Below, piece by piece: positions 1 through 9,909 of a stretch of 64,000 nt of DNA. The DNA comes from Pedosphaera parvula Ellin514 (GTDB lineage: Bacteria > Verrucomicrobiota > Verrucomicrobiia > Limisphaerales > Pedosphaeraceae). The stretch is from positions 156,518-220,517 of the forward strand of contig NZ_ABOX02000006.1 of assembly GCF_000172555.1 (NCBI RefSeq). Direction: 5' to 3'. The position numbers and the translations under genes are program-made. Each line of letters begins with the position of its first letter. Positions within the stretch are counted from its first letter, which is position 1. The notes under the pieces are model-generated. The model worked only from the letters and a program-made list of their open reading frames with translations. It did no database searches and was not told where the DNA came from.

Positions 1-3000
1 GACAGGGCTGAGCCTAATTACTCTATCACGCCGTCGTTACGCAATACCATTCACTCCCTCCGTGGCGCGGCGGCCATGGTTGGAGCCCAACCACTCTCGT
101 CGATTCTCGAAGATTATGAGCGCCTGCTGGAAGTCGCGGACAGTTTCAAACTAACCGCCCGGGAAAAGGCTCAGCAGGCCTACTCTTTTTTGCGCAACAA
201 GCTTCAGCATCTCCGCACCGCCATTCAAGAAACACTGGCTGGCCATACGGAGAAAGCCAGATCTTGTTACGAAATCATGCACGGGGAAGTTCTCGCCACG
301 TGGGGTGAATATTTCTATCCTTCATCCAGAGAGGACAACGACAGTTCGCTTCGCGGGAAACACGAACGAAAGATTATCCAGAAAACTCCACGAAATACTC
401 CCAAGGCAACTTCCTCTGACAAGCAACCGGCGGAATCTGAAGATGTCGCACGCCAGTTTCTTAGCAGCCTTGGCGTCGCTGGACCCGCACCTAAGTCTGC
501 ACCTAAAGTTGCACCTGAACCCGCACCCGCACCTAAGGTCGCTGCACCTGAACCCGCACCCGCACCTAAGGTCGCTGCATCTGCGCCTGCACCTGCAGTC
601 GCACCGGTGAAGGCAGAACCCGTTGCCCCAGTGGAACAGGTGGATCCGGAAATGCTTTCGTATTTTGTTCTTGAGACTACTGAAAGCCTGACTGAAATGG
701 AGGCGCTTTTATTTGAGTGGGAAAAGACTCCTTCAGATCCCAGGATACATCAATCAGTATTCCGCCTTGCTCACACCATCAAAGGCGCTGCCAACAGTGT
801 GGGGCTTGTGCGCATCGGTCAGTTGTTCCACGATTTGGAGGATCTGCTCGACACCCGCGTGGCGGGACGAGCCTTCGCCCGCCTGGACGAACTAATTCAA
901 CTTATCTTTGACGTTTCGGACACGGTCAAAGGTCTGGTTCGGGAAGCTCAGACTGGCGTTGCTGATGCCGTGATAGCGACTCGTGTTGTCGAGCTCGGCA
1001 GGCGGTTTCATGAAATGGCAAACGCTCCAGCTGCATCTGCCAAAGTGGAGCCTGCCAATGTTGCTGTTGTCGCGACTCCTCAAACCACGCCCACCATCAC
1101 TATCTCAACTGCAGATCGGAAGGATGCTTCGCTGGCTGTTGGAGGTGTTGAAACGCTGCGGAAGGACGCAGGTTCCCGTCCGGAATTGTCGGCGCCCGTC
1201 GTGACCGAAGCTGTCAAGGAATCAGCCGAGACCAAAATCGAAGCTGCAGACAAAACCGAGAACCAGGAGAGTCAGACGATCCGCGTTGACTCCGACCGAT
1301 TGGACTTGTTGATGAATTTGATTGGCGAATTGGTCATCAGTCGCTCCCGTCTTGAAAGAAAGCTCGCAGATATTTCCCAGTTGAAAGAGGAAATGTTCCT
1401 TGGCAAGACCCGCTTGTTCCACGCCATTACCGACTTTCAAACCGGGTACGAGTACTCACAGCCTGGGGTCGAGCGCAGGTCCCTGGCGGCAGGTGCCGAC
1501 AATTCCAGCGCTGCTGGTTTTAATGAAAATTCTGGAAGTAATAAGGGCCGTGTGTCGAGTGGTCCCGCAGGTTTTTCGGAGTTGGAGTTCGACCAATACA
1601 ATGATTTCAACATTCTCGCCAGAACCTTGATGGAAATCGGCACAGATACCGGTGAAATCTTTAGCCAGCTAAACGGCTTCTTCGATGCATTCGGCGAGGA
1701 AACAGAGCAGTTCAGCAAGATTACTTCGCGGTTACAGGACGAAATCACACGTGTGAGGATGATGCCCTTGACCGTGCTTTTCCAACGGTTGAAGCGTTCA
1801 GCCCGCGATGCCGCACGAAAGGAAAGAAAGGAAATTGATTTCGTAAGCATTGATAACGATGCCCGCCTGGATAAACTCATTCTCGACCAACTCTACACGC
1901 CTTTGCTTCACATTGTGCGCAATGCAGTCTCTCATGGTTTGGAATCGAAAGAACGCCGTGAGAAGGCCGGTAAAAATGTTGAGGGACGGATTAGTCTGCA
2001 AGCTTCGTGCGTGGCCAACCAGGTGGTTATCGAAGTCAGTGATGATGGCCGGGGACTGGACCTGGCTGCCATCCGTACAGTTGCCATCCAGCGCGGACTG
2101 CTCCGCGCTGATTCTGAGGTGAATGATGAAATGCTCACTCAGTTTATTTTTGAATCGCGCTTTTCGACTGCGTCAAGTGTAACTGACGTTTCGGGCCGCG
2201 GAGTCGGATTGGATGTAGTGCGGCAGGAAATCTCCCGGCTGGGTGGGACAATTCATGTGCGTTCCGTGATCGGTGAGGGCTGCACCTTCGTTATTCATCT
2301 GCCACTCACCCTTGCCATCAATCAGGCGATGTTCATCACCGCTGGCACCGAAACTTGTGCCTTGCCTCTAAACTTTGTTGAGCGCGTTCTGGACGTGGGG
2401 ACACGGAGCGTAAGCATGTCCGGAACCCAGGAATTGGTGGAGACCCAGGATGGCTTGGTGCCATTGGTTCGATTACACCGGTTGTTAAAGGTCTCGAGGA
2501 ATAGCCACACCGATGGAGCGCTTGTGCTCGCACGGGTTGCTGATCGGCGGGTCGCCATAGCTGTGGATCGGGTATTGCGCAGGCAGGATATAGTTGTGAA
2601 ACCGCTTGGCCCTCTCTTGCAGGGGCACCCTCTGTTTTCAGGGGCGACCCTTGCTGGTGATGGACGGGTTGTAATGATTGTAGATTTGCCGAGATTGCTG
2701 CAAGCCCAACAAACATTTGCATCGCAGACCACCACTTCCATTGAAGAGAAACAGCCGGTGTTCGAGGCCAAGCCCTCAACCCGCCCGACAATTCTCGTCG
2801 TCGATGATTCACTGAGTGTTCGTAAGGTGATTGAGAAACATCTGAAAGCACTTCACTTCAACGTGGAGTTGGCCATCGACGGTCTCGATGCGCTCGAGAA
2901 GCTTCGTAACGTGCCCGTGTCACTGGTCCTTACGGATCTCGAAATGCCAAGAATGCATGGCTTCGAACTGATCGCGGAAATACGACGCCATGAGAGCTTC

Positions 3001-3156
3001 CACGCCGTACCGGTAATAGTTGTCACCTCCCGCGATGCCGAGAAGCATCGGTTGCACGCCGCTTCACTGGGTGCAAACGATTATATCATCAAGCCATTTT
3101 CCCGGGAGCAATTAGCTGAGCGCATTGATCACTATCTTTCTATTGAGCATAGCTAG
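1..3156 (+). CDS. CheA/ChpA-type hybrid chemosensory histidine kinase, 5' truncated by window edge
   Basis: Cytoplasmic kinase of a chemosensory (possibly pilus or surface-sensing) pathway. The reading frame is open from base 1, and residues before the first ATG (76) already belong to an Hpt domain (IHSLRGAAAMVG, phospho-acceptor His near base 52), so the gene begins upstream of the window. Then follow an Ala/Pro linker of tandem repeats, a second Hpt (AHTIKGAANSVG, about codon 255), a dimerisation helix region, an HATPase core with N box (HIVRNAVSHGLE), G boxes (DDGRGLD, GRGVGLDVV), a CheW-like domain, and a C-terminal receiver (VVDDSLSVRK, DLEMPRMHG, IIKPF). The stop is 11 bases before cheB, suggesting an operon. 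Multiple Hpt domains plus a fused receiver are typical of the ChpA/PixL class rather than of E. coli CheA. Confidence 0.95.
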   Translation, partial: DRAEPNYSITPSLRNTIHSLRGAAAMVGAQPLSSILEDYERLLEVADSFKLTAREKAQQAYSFLRNKLQHLRTAIQETLAGHTEKARSCYEIMHGEVLATWGEYFYPSSREDNDSSLRGKHERKIIQKTPRNTPKATSSDKQPAESEDVARQFLSSLGVAGPAPKSAPKVAPEPAPAPKVAAPEPAPAPKVAASAPAPAVAPVKAEPVAPVEQVDPEMLSYFVLETTESLTEMEALLFEWEKTPSDPRIHQSVFRLAHTIKGAANSVGLVRIGQLFHDLEDLLDTRVAGRAFARLDELIQLIFDVSDTVKGLVREAQTGVADAVIATRVVELGRRFHEMANAPAASAKVEPANVAVVATPQTTPTITISTADRKDASLAVGGVETLRKDAGSRPELSAPVVTEAVKESAETKIEAADKTENQESQTIRVDSDRLDLLMNLIGELVISRSRLERKLADISQLKEEMFLGKTRLFHAITDFQTGYEYSQPGVERRSLAAGADNSSAAGFNENSGSNKGRVSSGPAGFSELEFDQYNDFNILARTLMEIGTDTGEIFSQLNGFFDAFGEETEQFSKITSRLQDEITRVRMMPLTVLFQRLKRSARDAARKERKEIDFVSIDNDARLDKLILDQLYTPLLHIVRNAVSHGLESKERREKAGKNVEGRISLQASCVANQVVIEVSDDGRGLDLAAIRTVAIQRGLLRADSEVNDEMLTQFIFESRFSTASSVTDVSGRGVGLDVVRQEISRLGGTIHVRSVIGEGCTFVIHLPLTLAINQAMFITAGTETCALPLNFVERVLDVGTRSVSMSGTQELVETQDGLVPLVRLHRLLKVSRNSHTDGALVLARVADRRVAIAVDRVLRRQDIVVKPLGPLLQGHPLFSGATLAGDGRVVMIVDLPRLLQAQQTFASQTTTSIEEKQPVFEAKPSTRPTILVVDDSLSVRKVIEKHLKALHFNVELAIDGLDALEKLRNVPVSLVLTDLEMPRMHGFELIAEIRRHESFHAVPVIVVTSRDAEKHRLHAASLGANDYIIKPFSREQLAERIDHYLSIEHS
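506..600 (+). repeat. In-frame Ala/Pro/Lys linker rep repeat inside the kinase gene
   Basis: A unit of about 33 bases encoding APEPAPAPKVA is repeated with few changes, giving a flexible linker between the two Hpt domains. Such linkers vary in copy number by slippage; no function beyond spacing is implied. Confidence 0.8.
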
Positions 3157-3167
3157 ACACTAGATCT

Positions 3168-4388
3168 ATGGAATCGCCAGATTTGAGCCCCTCGTCCTCA
3201 TCAGCCGCACCGAACCCGGGCATGTCTGCGAATGGCCACCTGCCAACAGCAGACTCTCGCATCCGCGTGCTGGTGGTTGACGATTCCTATTTTATGCAAC
3301 GCCGGCTGGCTGAAATTCTGCACGGCGCACCGGATCTGAGAGTTGTTGGTTATGCGGATAACGGCGCTGAAGCCATTCGATTGGCCGAGAAGTTGTCTCC
3401 CGATGTGATTACCATGGACATAAACATGTCCCAAATGGATGGCCTGCAAGCGATTGATTATATCATGCGCTCCAATCCGCGCCCGATTGTCATCATCAGT
3501 GCCTATACCCAAAAAGGCAGCCGGGCTGCATTTTACGGCCTTGATATTGGGGTAATCGATATCATCGAAAAACCCTCTTCCTGCGGCTCTACTTCAGACT
3601 TGCTGCACTGTACGAGTGAAATCATCAACAAGGTGCGCATGGCTGCGGGTGTTCGCCTGGCATCCAGGTTGCACCGCCTGTCGGAAGAAGGAACAGTCCC
3701 CCCCCTGGATGCGTGCGCGTCTGAGCGGCAGAATCAGATGGAGTGCGCATTGCTTCAGAACCTGCCGGATGGTTTCCCTCAAGTGATCGCAATGGGTGCA
3801 TCCACCGGAGGACCCACGGTCCTTCAGAAATTGTTGGGGGCAGTGCCGCAGGAAGCTTTTCCGCCAGTTGTCATCGTACAGCATTTGCCCGAGAAGTTTA
3901 ATCGCGAACTGGCCGAGCACCTCAATGCAGTAAGTTCGCTTGAGGTCGTCGAGGCAAGGGAAGGGCAACATCTAACAAATGGTACCGTATATATCGCTCC
4001 GGGCAGCTCCTATCTCCAGATCAACGCCCATGGTTGCCTGACAATGAATGAGGGGCCGCGCGTGAATTATCGTAAACCCTCGATTGATGTCTTATTTAAT
4101 TCATTGGCCCGCCACCACGGATCTCAGGTGATGGCTTTCGTCCTGAGCGGCATGGGAGAGGACGGCGCTGTCGGCGCCTTGGCCATTAAGCGCGCTGGAG
4201 GAGCCGTCATCGCCCAGGATGAGGCGAGCAGTATTGTTTTCAGCATGCCGGAAGCCGCGATCAAGGCCGGTGGGGTGGACCAGGTCCTTTCAGTTGAACG
4301 CATGGAACGATTGCTTTTACAACTTGGCCGGAAAGCTGCTTCCTCTGCCTCGAGGCCTCCTGCCTATAACCGTTTGTTGCAAAATTGA
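3168..4388 (+). CDS. cheB: CheB protein-glutamate methylesterase/deamidase
   Basis: Response regulator that removes methyl groups from chemoreceptor glutamates once phosphorylated by the upstream CheA. N-terminal receiver from about residue 32 (VLVVDDSYFM, phospho-acceptor Asp in VITMDINMSQMDG, KP in IIEKPSS) followed by the methylesterase domain with the catalytic triad: Ser in GASTGGPT, His in VQHLPEKF and Asp in SGMGEDGAVG. Length 406 aa is slightly long because of an N-terminal Ser/Pro extension; the start at 3168 is the first ATG after the kinase. The stop overlaps the next start (TGATG), so it is translationally coupled to the small gene downstream. Confidence 0.97.
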   Translation: MESPDLSPSSSSAAPNPGMSANGHLPTADSRIRVLVVDDSYFMQRRLAEILHGAPDLRVVGYADNGAEAIRLAEKLSPDVITMDINMSQMDGLQAIDYIMRSNPRPIVIISAYTQKGSRAAFYGLDIGVIDIIEKPSSCGSTSDLLHCTSEIINKVRMAAGVRLASRLHRLSEEGTVPPLDACASERQNQMECALLQNLPDGFPQVIAMGASTGGPTVLQKLLGAVPQEAFPPVVIVQHLPEKFNRELAEHLNAVSSLEVVEAREGQHLTNGTVYIAPGSSYLQINAHGCLTMNEGPRVNYRKPSIDVLFNSLARHHGSQVMAFVLSGMGEDGAVGALAIKRAGGAVIAQDEASSIVFSMPEAAIKAGGVDQVLSVERMERLLLQLGRKAASSASRPPAYNRLLQN

Positions 4389-4837
4389 TGCATGCCATGA
4401 CCAACAATCCTTCTCTTTCTTCCCTGGTCCCCGGTCATGGCGCGGAGAAACCGGCAACGGCTTCCCGTCGGAGTCCGGCTCATCATGTTTTTGCTGCAGA
4501 ACAGCAAGCAGTTGCTTGCCCTGCCCACAACAGCGACGGTCCCTTAAGGTTTTCAACTCTGCTCAGCCAACCAGGCGAGCGTTCAAGGAAGGTCGGGCGT
4601 CTTGTAACAAAAACTGGCAACCTCACAGTCATTTCATTGCACGCTTTGTGGGGGCTGCCACCTCAACCATCACAATCACATTTATCGTCCGCACTGAGAG
4701 ATGGCAGCGGCCCTGCGTTGAGAGCTGTGACCTCTTGGGAGGAATTATTGCTCGCTATTTTGGATGCAGGGAGCTTTCCTCAAGTCGGAAATCAAATCGA
4801 CCACCTGTGTGATTCCATATCACCACAATGCCGATGA
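4388..4837 (+). CDS. Small unknown protein between cheB and the DUF4388 gene
   Basis: 149 aa, not recognised. The ATG overlaps the cheB stop (TGATG) and its own stop overlaps the next gene by 10 bases, which is the main evidence that it is translated. The N-terminal half is Ser/Pro/Ala rich and low in structure; the C-terminal part (VTSWEELLLAILDAGSFPQVGNQIDHLCD) could be a short helical domain. Its position suggests an accessory role in the chemosensory operon, for example as a linker or CheW-like partner, but no motif proves this. It could also be a leftover of a larger gene. Confidence 0.5.
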   Translation: MHAMTNNPSLSSLVPGHGAEKPATASRRSPAHHVFAAEQQAVACPAHNSDGPLRFSTLLSQPGERSRKVGRLVTKTGNLTVISLHALWGLPPQPSQSHLSSALRDGSGPALRAVTSWEELLLAILDAGSFPQVGNQIDHLCDSISPQCR

Positions 4838-5388
4838 AAAAGAAGAAATTTGTTCACCAGCCAGACAGCGAGCAGTTGCTTGAGTTGCGACGCCGCGAGG
4901 AAGAGATCGCTGCCAAGCCATCGGCCGAGTGTTATCTCAAGCTTGCAGACGACTACCAAAATCTTGGCCTCAACAAGGAATCAGATCGTCTTCTACAGTT
5001 GGCCGAATCACTCGAGGGCGGTGACCGGGCTCACGGCCATGACCATTCCAAAGGGCTGATGTCTGGTGCCGCCAACCCGGTCATGATCGCCGAGGTAATC
5101 CAGATTCTGAGTCGAACGACGCTCACCGGTGATCTTTCAATCGATGCGAAGACAGAGACCTTTCACCTCTACTTCGATAAAGGCCAGATAATCAATGCCT
5201 CGAGTGAACACTATCCTCCAGCTCTGAAATCATTCTGCATGGCGTTACGCGTGACCTCCGGCACATATCGTTTCGCGGAAAGGCCGGTGGACAAGATCGA
5301 ACGCTTGATTGAGGGCAATACGGAAGTTCTTCTACTCAATGCCATGTATGACAAAGATCAGGAGCTTAGCCAAAAATCCGGCACCTGA
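4828..5388 (+). CDS. DUF4388 (PATAN-type) domain protein
   Basis: 186 aa. Residues 1-65 are a charged, TPR-like helical segment (AECYLKLADDYQNLGLNKESDRLL); residues 85-175 match the DUF4388/PATAN fold (VIQILSRTTLTGDLSID, LYFDKGQIINASS, GTYRFAE). The family is widespread in deltaproteobacteria, cyanobacteria and Verrucomicrobia and is tied to chemosensory and two-component pathways, often as a phosphotransfer or output partner. It overlaps the preceding small gene by 10 bases and closes the chemosensory operon. The role as partner of the CheA/CheB pair is inferred from position. Confidence 0.8.
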   Translation: MPMKKKKFVHQPDSEQLLELRRREEEIAAKPSAECYLKLADDYQNLGLNKESDRLLQLAESLEGGDRAHGHDHSKGLMSGAANPVMIAEVIQILSRTTLTGDLSIDAKTETFHLYFDKGQIINASSEHYPPALKSFCMALRVTSGTYRFAERPVDKIERLIEGNTEVLLLNAMYDKDQELSQKSGT

Positions 5389-5772
5389 GTTCTCCTGCCA
5401 ATCCGCGCCGCGCCGTCTTTAGTTTCAACGGGGCGGTCAGCATTTCACTGTCAGGATGGAGTATTTGCAGGAAATGATGTCAGATCGAGCACTTCGTCCG
5501 TTGCCAGGAAGAGATCCAGTTCCAGGTGCTTTCCTGATTCGCCGCGGCAGTTCCTGCCGATGTTCGACCACCTAACTTGACCACCCAACGATTGCTGGTT
5601 TGGTCCCACACTTATTCGGAAGCATCAGCCATGATTCTCGTTCTGGTTGTTGAGGGAAATTCAGTGCAATTGCCCGCGATATTTGCTGTCGAGCAGATTG
5701 AATCCGGAAATCAATGATCGCTGATTTTGACGTGGCTTTTCCGGTTGCGCCCTTGAGATTCAGTGAGACAAT
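5389..5772. other. Gene-free stretch after the chemosensory operon
   Basis: No convincing ORF, RNA or strong hairpin seen. It probably contains the decayed 5' or 3' flank of the LuxR-type fragment that follows. Confidence 0.4.
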
Positions 5773-6072
5773 CTAATGTTGGAAAAACCAGCCTGAGTCC
5801 AACCAATTGGACCACTGTGCCCATTGATCTATAACCATCGGTTGCAGGCGTTGATCGACCTTCCTCCACTTGGTTTGGAGTCGATATCTTTGTCCGCCGG
5901 CCTTGTTGTTCTGCAGGTGCTTGACAACGGCCTCGGTGCGAGAACTGACATGGAGCTTACGGCAGGTGGCGCATACGTATTCACGAGCTGTCTGAATACT
6001 GATTCCCATGCGATCTGCGATCTCCTTGTAGCACCAAACTAACCCTGCAAGATTGCTGTTGGCAGCCTCCAT
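5773..6072 (-). pseudogene. LuxR-type HTH fragment (decayed response regulator)
   Basis: The first half (YKEIADRMGISIQTAREYVCATCRKLHVSSRTEAVVK, written here only as its key parts EIADRMGIS, TAREYV, LHVSSRTEAV) is a clear LuxR/NarL DNA-binding helix-turn-helix. No receiver or other upstream domain is found in any frame before it, and the helix is followed by 35 residues of unrelated sequence. It is therefore most likely the C-terminal remnant of a NarL-type regulator, not a working gene. A stand-alone HTH protein such as a GerE-like regulator is the alternative. Confidence 0.5.
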
Positions 6073-6663
6073 TACAATATTTCATGAAGGAATTGTTCAG
6101 GTAAAATGAATGGAAAAACTGTTTGCAAAGTTCAAGCTTGACCATTCCTTCGGCGAGGATGGTTTCATTCTGGTAAAGACTATAAACGGTTTGTCTTACC
6201 TTGGCTTTTAGCGGTGGGTGAACACAGGGATGAGTGTTCTACATTGTCTAAATGCTGTTTCGCACTGTCCAGCTTTAAGGCGTCAATGGCCGATCGTGGC
6301 CCGGCCAGGTTCAGCCCGTAAATCCACTCTTCGCCATTAGGGCAAGTAATCGTTTCCCTGCCAGCCACATTTCCGCTTATGCCCTAACAGGGCACTATTC
6401 TTGGCACAGGTTTTGCGGGTCTGAGGTTGGGCGACCTGCCTCCAAATTGTCAGGCTAAGTGGATTGATAATCCTGGAAGCCAGTCGATCGATTTGCAGGT
6501 TATAGAAGGTCCCCAAGGTCTTGGCATGGCTCAAGCGCATAAACAGTGAGAATCAAACAATATAATCGTTCAACAGCCTCAATTGAAAGGGCCGGTCAGT
6601 GTTTCGGGGACAGGGTCTCGAAACATCCCTGCAGCTCCTGCCTATTGAGATACCAATAGTTTT
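6073..6663. other. Gene-free stretch upstream of the coiled-coil protein
   Basis: About 590 bases with only short spurious ORFs. It may hold the missing part of the LuxR-type pseudogene and the promoter of the gene at 6664; no clear element could be assigned. Confidence 0.35.
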
Positions 6664-7611
6664 ATGAAAAAAGCTCCCATTCTTATATTTCTGTCTCTGC
6701 TAACCTGTTGCACAGAGGTTTGGGCGGATGATCCTGATGACCAGTACGTCGCGATTTATAAACTATTCGAACAGGCCGACTCGCTGAAGGAAAACGGGCA
6801 GCCTGCACTGGCATTGGCCAAATATCGGGAATCGCAATACGCTTTGAAGAATCTTCAATTTCGATACCCTGACTGGAATGTAAAAGTGTTTGTTTACCGC
6901 CAGCACTATCTGGCAAATAAGGTATCCGAACTTGCCGCCAAGGTTCCTCAGTCTGAACAAAACAGCAATTCAACGACAACTTTGGATGTCTCTGAATCGT
7001 CCAGAAATGGTTTGATGTCACCCGCGATTACCGGTGCTGGTGATGATTCCCCGGCTCTACCTGTTGATTCCGGAGAACAAATCAAAGCCTTGGAGAATCG
7101 TATGTACGAAAAAGAACTGGAGAGCAGGGCCTTGCAATTGAAGCTCAAGGAGACTCTGACAACCAAACGGGCTGTGGCAAGCCCGGAAGAGGTGACCAAG
7201 TCAACGGAAAGAATTAACGAGCTCAAAAAGGAAAACGAGCTGCTCAAGGCCACTTTAGACCAGGCAAAGAAGAAAGTCATTGTTACTGCTTCGGACGGTT
7301 TGAACCAGAGTCGCCAGTCCCAAGCCGAAACGAGTCAAAAACTGAGCGAGTTAGCCCGGACCAATGCAGGATTGACCCTCGAACAGGAAGTGTTGCAGGG
7401 GAAAATCAAGACTTTTGAACAGCAGATTGCCGATTTAAAGCGCAAGGCCGCTGCGGCAACGCAGAGTGAGGACCAATCCAGGCAGTTGAAAGAAGCTCGG
7501 ACCAGAATCGCCAGCCTCCAATCTCAACAAGAGGCTATGCAGCAGGAAAAAATAGACCTTCAAGAGAAGATGAGGAGACAGGAACGGACATTAGTAGTGC
7601 CTGCATACTAA
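6664..7611 (+). CDS. Secreted or periplasmic coiled-coil protein
   Basis: 315 aa with a Sec signal peptide (MKKAPILIFLSLLTCCTEVWA; a lipobox-like LLTCC is possible). Residues 25-90 resemble the TPR-like N-terminus (ADSLKENGQPALALAKYRESQYAL) common in Verrucomicrobia proteins that bundle reads along a coiled coil. From about residue 130 the chain is a heptad-rich coiled coil (IKALENRMYEKELESRAL onward to the end). It appears to stop abruptly after the coiled coil, where related proteins often continue into a further repeat domain, so it may be a shortened paralogue. Function unknown; a structural envelope role is likely. Confidence 0.75.
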   Translation: MKKAPILIFLSLLTCCTEVWADDPDDQYVAIYKLFEQADSLKENGQPALALAKYRESQYALKNLQFRYPDWNVKVFVYRQHYLANKVSELAAKVPQSEQNSNSTTTLDVSESSRNGLMSPAITGAGDDSPALPVDSGEQIKALENRMYEKELESRALQLKLKETLTTKRAVASPEEVTKSTERINELKKENELLKATLDQAKKKVIVTASDGLNQSRQSQAETSQKLSELARTNAGLTLEQEVLQGKIKTFEQQIADLKRKAAAATQSEDQSRQLKEARTRIASLQSQQEAMQQEKIDLQEKMRRQERTLVVPAY

Positions 7612-8013
7612 GACTGTTTCCAGCATTCATCCGGGCGTCGTCCATTTGAAAATGGCCGGCTCAAAATTGCCTCGCTTCCAGCAAGCGTAGCTACTTCCCA
7701 TTATTACGTAAGCAGCCTCCGAACTCCCACTTTGAAGTTGCAAAGAAAGGGTGTTCTTTCTGTATGGCTGGGCCATGAATGGTCATCAAGTGATCAAGTC
7801 CCGGTTATGCAACTCGATCTTCTCCTGAGACGGGTTTGAGTGCTAATACACACGAAGCCATCACCAGGTTACCAATTTCAGAACGAGATTCTTCAGGGCG
7901 AGAGACCACAAATATATACTGCCAACTCACATTCCGAGATTCATGATGTGACAGCAGCAGGACTGGGGAAGATATCGAAAATCTCTAAACCAGTATAAGA
8001 GTCTGACTATCAA
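7612..8013. other. Gene-free stretch before tRNA-Arg
   Basis: No ORF or RNA recognised. The bases just after 7611 show no strong terminator hairpin. Confidence 0.35.
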
Positions 8014-8090
8014 TGGTGCACCCGGTAGGATTTGAACCTACAACCTTCTGATCCGAAGTCAGAAGCTCTATCCAATTGAGCTACGGGTGC
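8014..8090 (-). tRNA. tRNA-Arg(UCG), canonical
   Basis: Complete class I cloverleaf with acceptor GCACCCG/CGGGTGC, discriminator A and encoded CCA. Anticodon loop CTTCGGA gives UCG. The D-loop has the normal AATTGGATA (G18G19) and the T-loop is TTCAAAT. It matters here as the in-window control for the aberrant array tRNAs at 31-46 kb, one of which carries the same anticodon. Confidence 0.97.
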
Positions 8091-8305
8091 AAAATTTACA
8101 GGTCGGAAAAGCCAGGCAAGCCAAATCCTCGACCACGATTCGATTGAGCCACACTCGACCGAATATTTCAATATGCATCTGCAATGAAGATGATTTCATG
8201 ACCGGCTTCGGGTTTCGCAAAGAACGGAAATGGGAAAACTGAATCGAATGGGCTCGCCTTAAGCACTTGGCAAAGATCTTAAGTCCCATTAAGTAATCCC
8301 CCTGA

Positions 8306-9082
8306 ATGAGCCAGTATGAAGAACGTTTCGGCGGCATAGGCCGTCTTTATTCTGCTGCGGGGTTGGAGCGTATCCGTTCCGCTCACGTCTGTGTGATTGG
8401 CATCGGTGGTGTGGGTTCATGGGCTGTCGAGGCCCTGGCCCGTTCTGGCACGGGTGAGTTGACGCTCATTGATCTCGATGAGGTCTGTGTCAGCAACGTG
8501 AACCGCCAGCTGCACGCTCTGGATGGCGAGATTGGAAAATCGAAAGTCGAGGTGATGGCCCGGCGAACTCAAGCCATCAATCCCGAGTGCAAAGTTCATG
8601 CCGTGAACGCTTTCTTTACGGAATCCAACGCGCAGGAAATCCTCGCTACCCGCTTTGACTATGTGCTTGATGCCATCGATAGCTCTTCTAAAAAATGCCT
8701 GATGATCGCGCTGTGCCGTGACAAAGGCATTCCCATTATCACGACCGGGGCTGCGGGCGGTCGTCGTAATCCCGCCGCCATTCAACTGGTTGACCTGACC
8801 CAATCCACAAATGACCGTCTCCTGCGGGAAACCCGAAGCAAACTGCGCACCCGCCATGGTTTTCCACGCGGCGAAAAAAAGTTCAACGTCGCCTGTGTCT
8901 GCTCAACGGAACTCCCGGTTTATCCCTCTCAGGATGGTTCGGTATGCCCTCAACCCGAACCAGGCACTGACCACCGGCTCAATTGCAGCAGTGGCTTTGG
9001 CAGCGCAACTTTCGTGACTGGCGCTTTTGCCTTTCTTGCGACTGCGCATATCGTTCACGAGATTGCGCAACGTGAAAAATAA
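8306..9082 (+). CDS. tcdA: tRNA threonylcarbamoyladenosine dehydratase TcdA (CsdL)
   Basis: 258 aa E1-like enzyme that cyclises t6A37 to ct6A37 in ANN-decoding tRNAs using ATP. ThiF/MoeB-type Rossmann fold: GIGGVGSWAVEALARSG nucleotide loop, DLDEVCVSNVNRQ, and DYVLDAIDSSSKK; the C-terminal membrane-associated stretch ends HIVHEIAQREK as in E. coli TcdA. Length is normal. It stands alone, convergent with the TatD/SufE pair. The SufE gene nearby is relevant because SufE/CsdE proteins partner with CsdA, which in E. coli supports TcdA. Confidence 0.93.
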   Translation: MSQYEERFGGIGRLYSAAGLERIRSAHVCVIGIGGVGSWAVEALARSGTGELTLIDLDEVCVSNVNRQLHALDGEIGKSKVEVMARRTQAINPECKVHAVNAFFTESNAQEILATRFDYVLDAIDSSSKKCLMIALCRDKGIPIITTGAAGGRRNPAAIQLVDLTQSTNDRLLRETRSKLRTRHGFPRGEKKFNVACVCSTELPVYPSQDGSVCPQPEPGTDHRLNCSSGFGSATFVTGAFAFLATAHIVHEIAQREK

Positions 9083-9096
9083 CTGTTGTCAAAGAA

Positions 9097-9909
9097 CTAA
9101 TCCAGCAGCCTGCCAAACAGTTTCCTAAAGTTCTCTTCAGTTCTCTGCCTCAGCACATCCGCCTGCTCATCCACCAGCTCTGCTACAAAACGATAGATGG
9201 CCCCAATGTTAGCCGGGTTGTTCACTGCTTTTCCTGAACTTTCACCAGTGATCGGAAAGTCGGTATATTTTTCCGGCGGCAACATGTCCGGTGCATCGGT
9301 CTCGATCAGCAATCGGTCACGCGGCACCTGCCGGAACACCTCCTGTTGCCTGCCTTTTCGTTCCTGGGCAAAATGTCCAGAGATTGAAAAGTAGGCGCCC
9401 AGTTTTGCGAGCGGCTGAATCATCTCCTGCGGTCCGCCATAGGAATGGAGCAAAAAACCACACTGCGGTCGAGGTTGTTCCTGTAGCAGTTCCAGCAGCC
9501 TTCCCCAGGCGCGCAAACAGTGAATGCTCACCGGCAGGTTTCTTTCAGCAGCCAGCCGTAATTGCCATACAAACACTTCCTCCTGCTGCGGCAGATCGTA
9601 ATCTTCGATCCATCGATCCAGTCCGATCTCTCCAATCCCTGCCGGAACCTGATTTAGACAAGTCGTCAATTTTTCCTGCCAATGAACAGAACGTTGAGAG
9701 ACGTACCATGGATGCAAACCAAATGTGGGAATGACCATGCGGTTGTTGCGAGCCAATTCCAACACTGCCGGCCAATCCTGCTCCTGGGTGCCATTGACAA
9801 CCATCTTTGCGACGTTCAATTCGTTCAATTGCCTCTGTATCGTGCCCAAATGAGGAGAAAGCTCGGTGGCCTGCAAATGGTTATGAGCGTCGTAAAGTGC
9901 CGCACTCAT
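9097..9909 (-). CDS. TatD-family metal-dependent hydrolase
   Basis: 270 aa TIM-barrel hydrolase. Metal ligands are visible: DAHNHL near the N-terminus, GEIGLD, SIHCLRAWG, LHSYGG and ETDAPDM. The family covers 3'-5' DNases and uncharacterised esterases acting on nucleic-acid ends. It is translationally coupled to sufE (ATGA overlap at 9906-9909). The first metal motif is HNH rather than the more common HxH (DxHxH), seen as D-A-H-N-H, which is normal. Confidence 0.92.
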   Translation of the reverse strand: MSAALYDAHNHLQATELSPHLGTIQRQLNELNVAKMVVNGTQEQDWPAVLELARNNRMVIPTFGLHPWYVSQRSVHWQEKLTTCLNQVPAGIGEIGLDRWIEDYDLPQQEEVFVWQLRLAAERNLPVSIHCLRAWGRLLELLQEQPRPQCGFLLHSYGGPQEMIQPLAKLGAYFSISGHFAQERKGRQQEVFRQVPRDRLLIETDAPDMLPPEKYTDFPITGESSGKAVNNPANIGAIYRFVAELVDEQADVLRQRTEENFRKLFGRLLD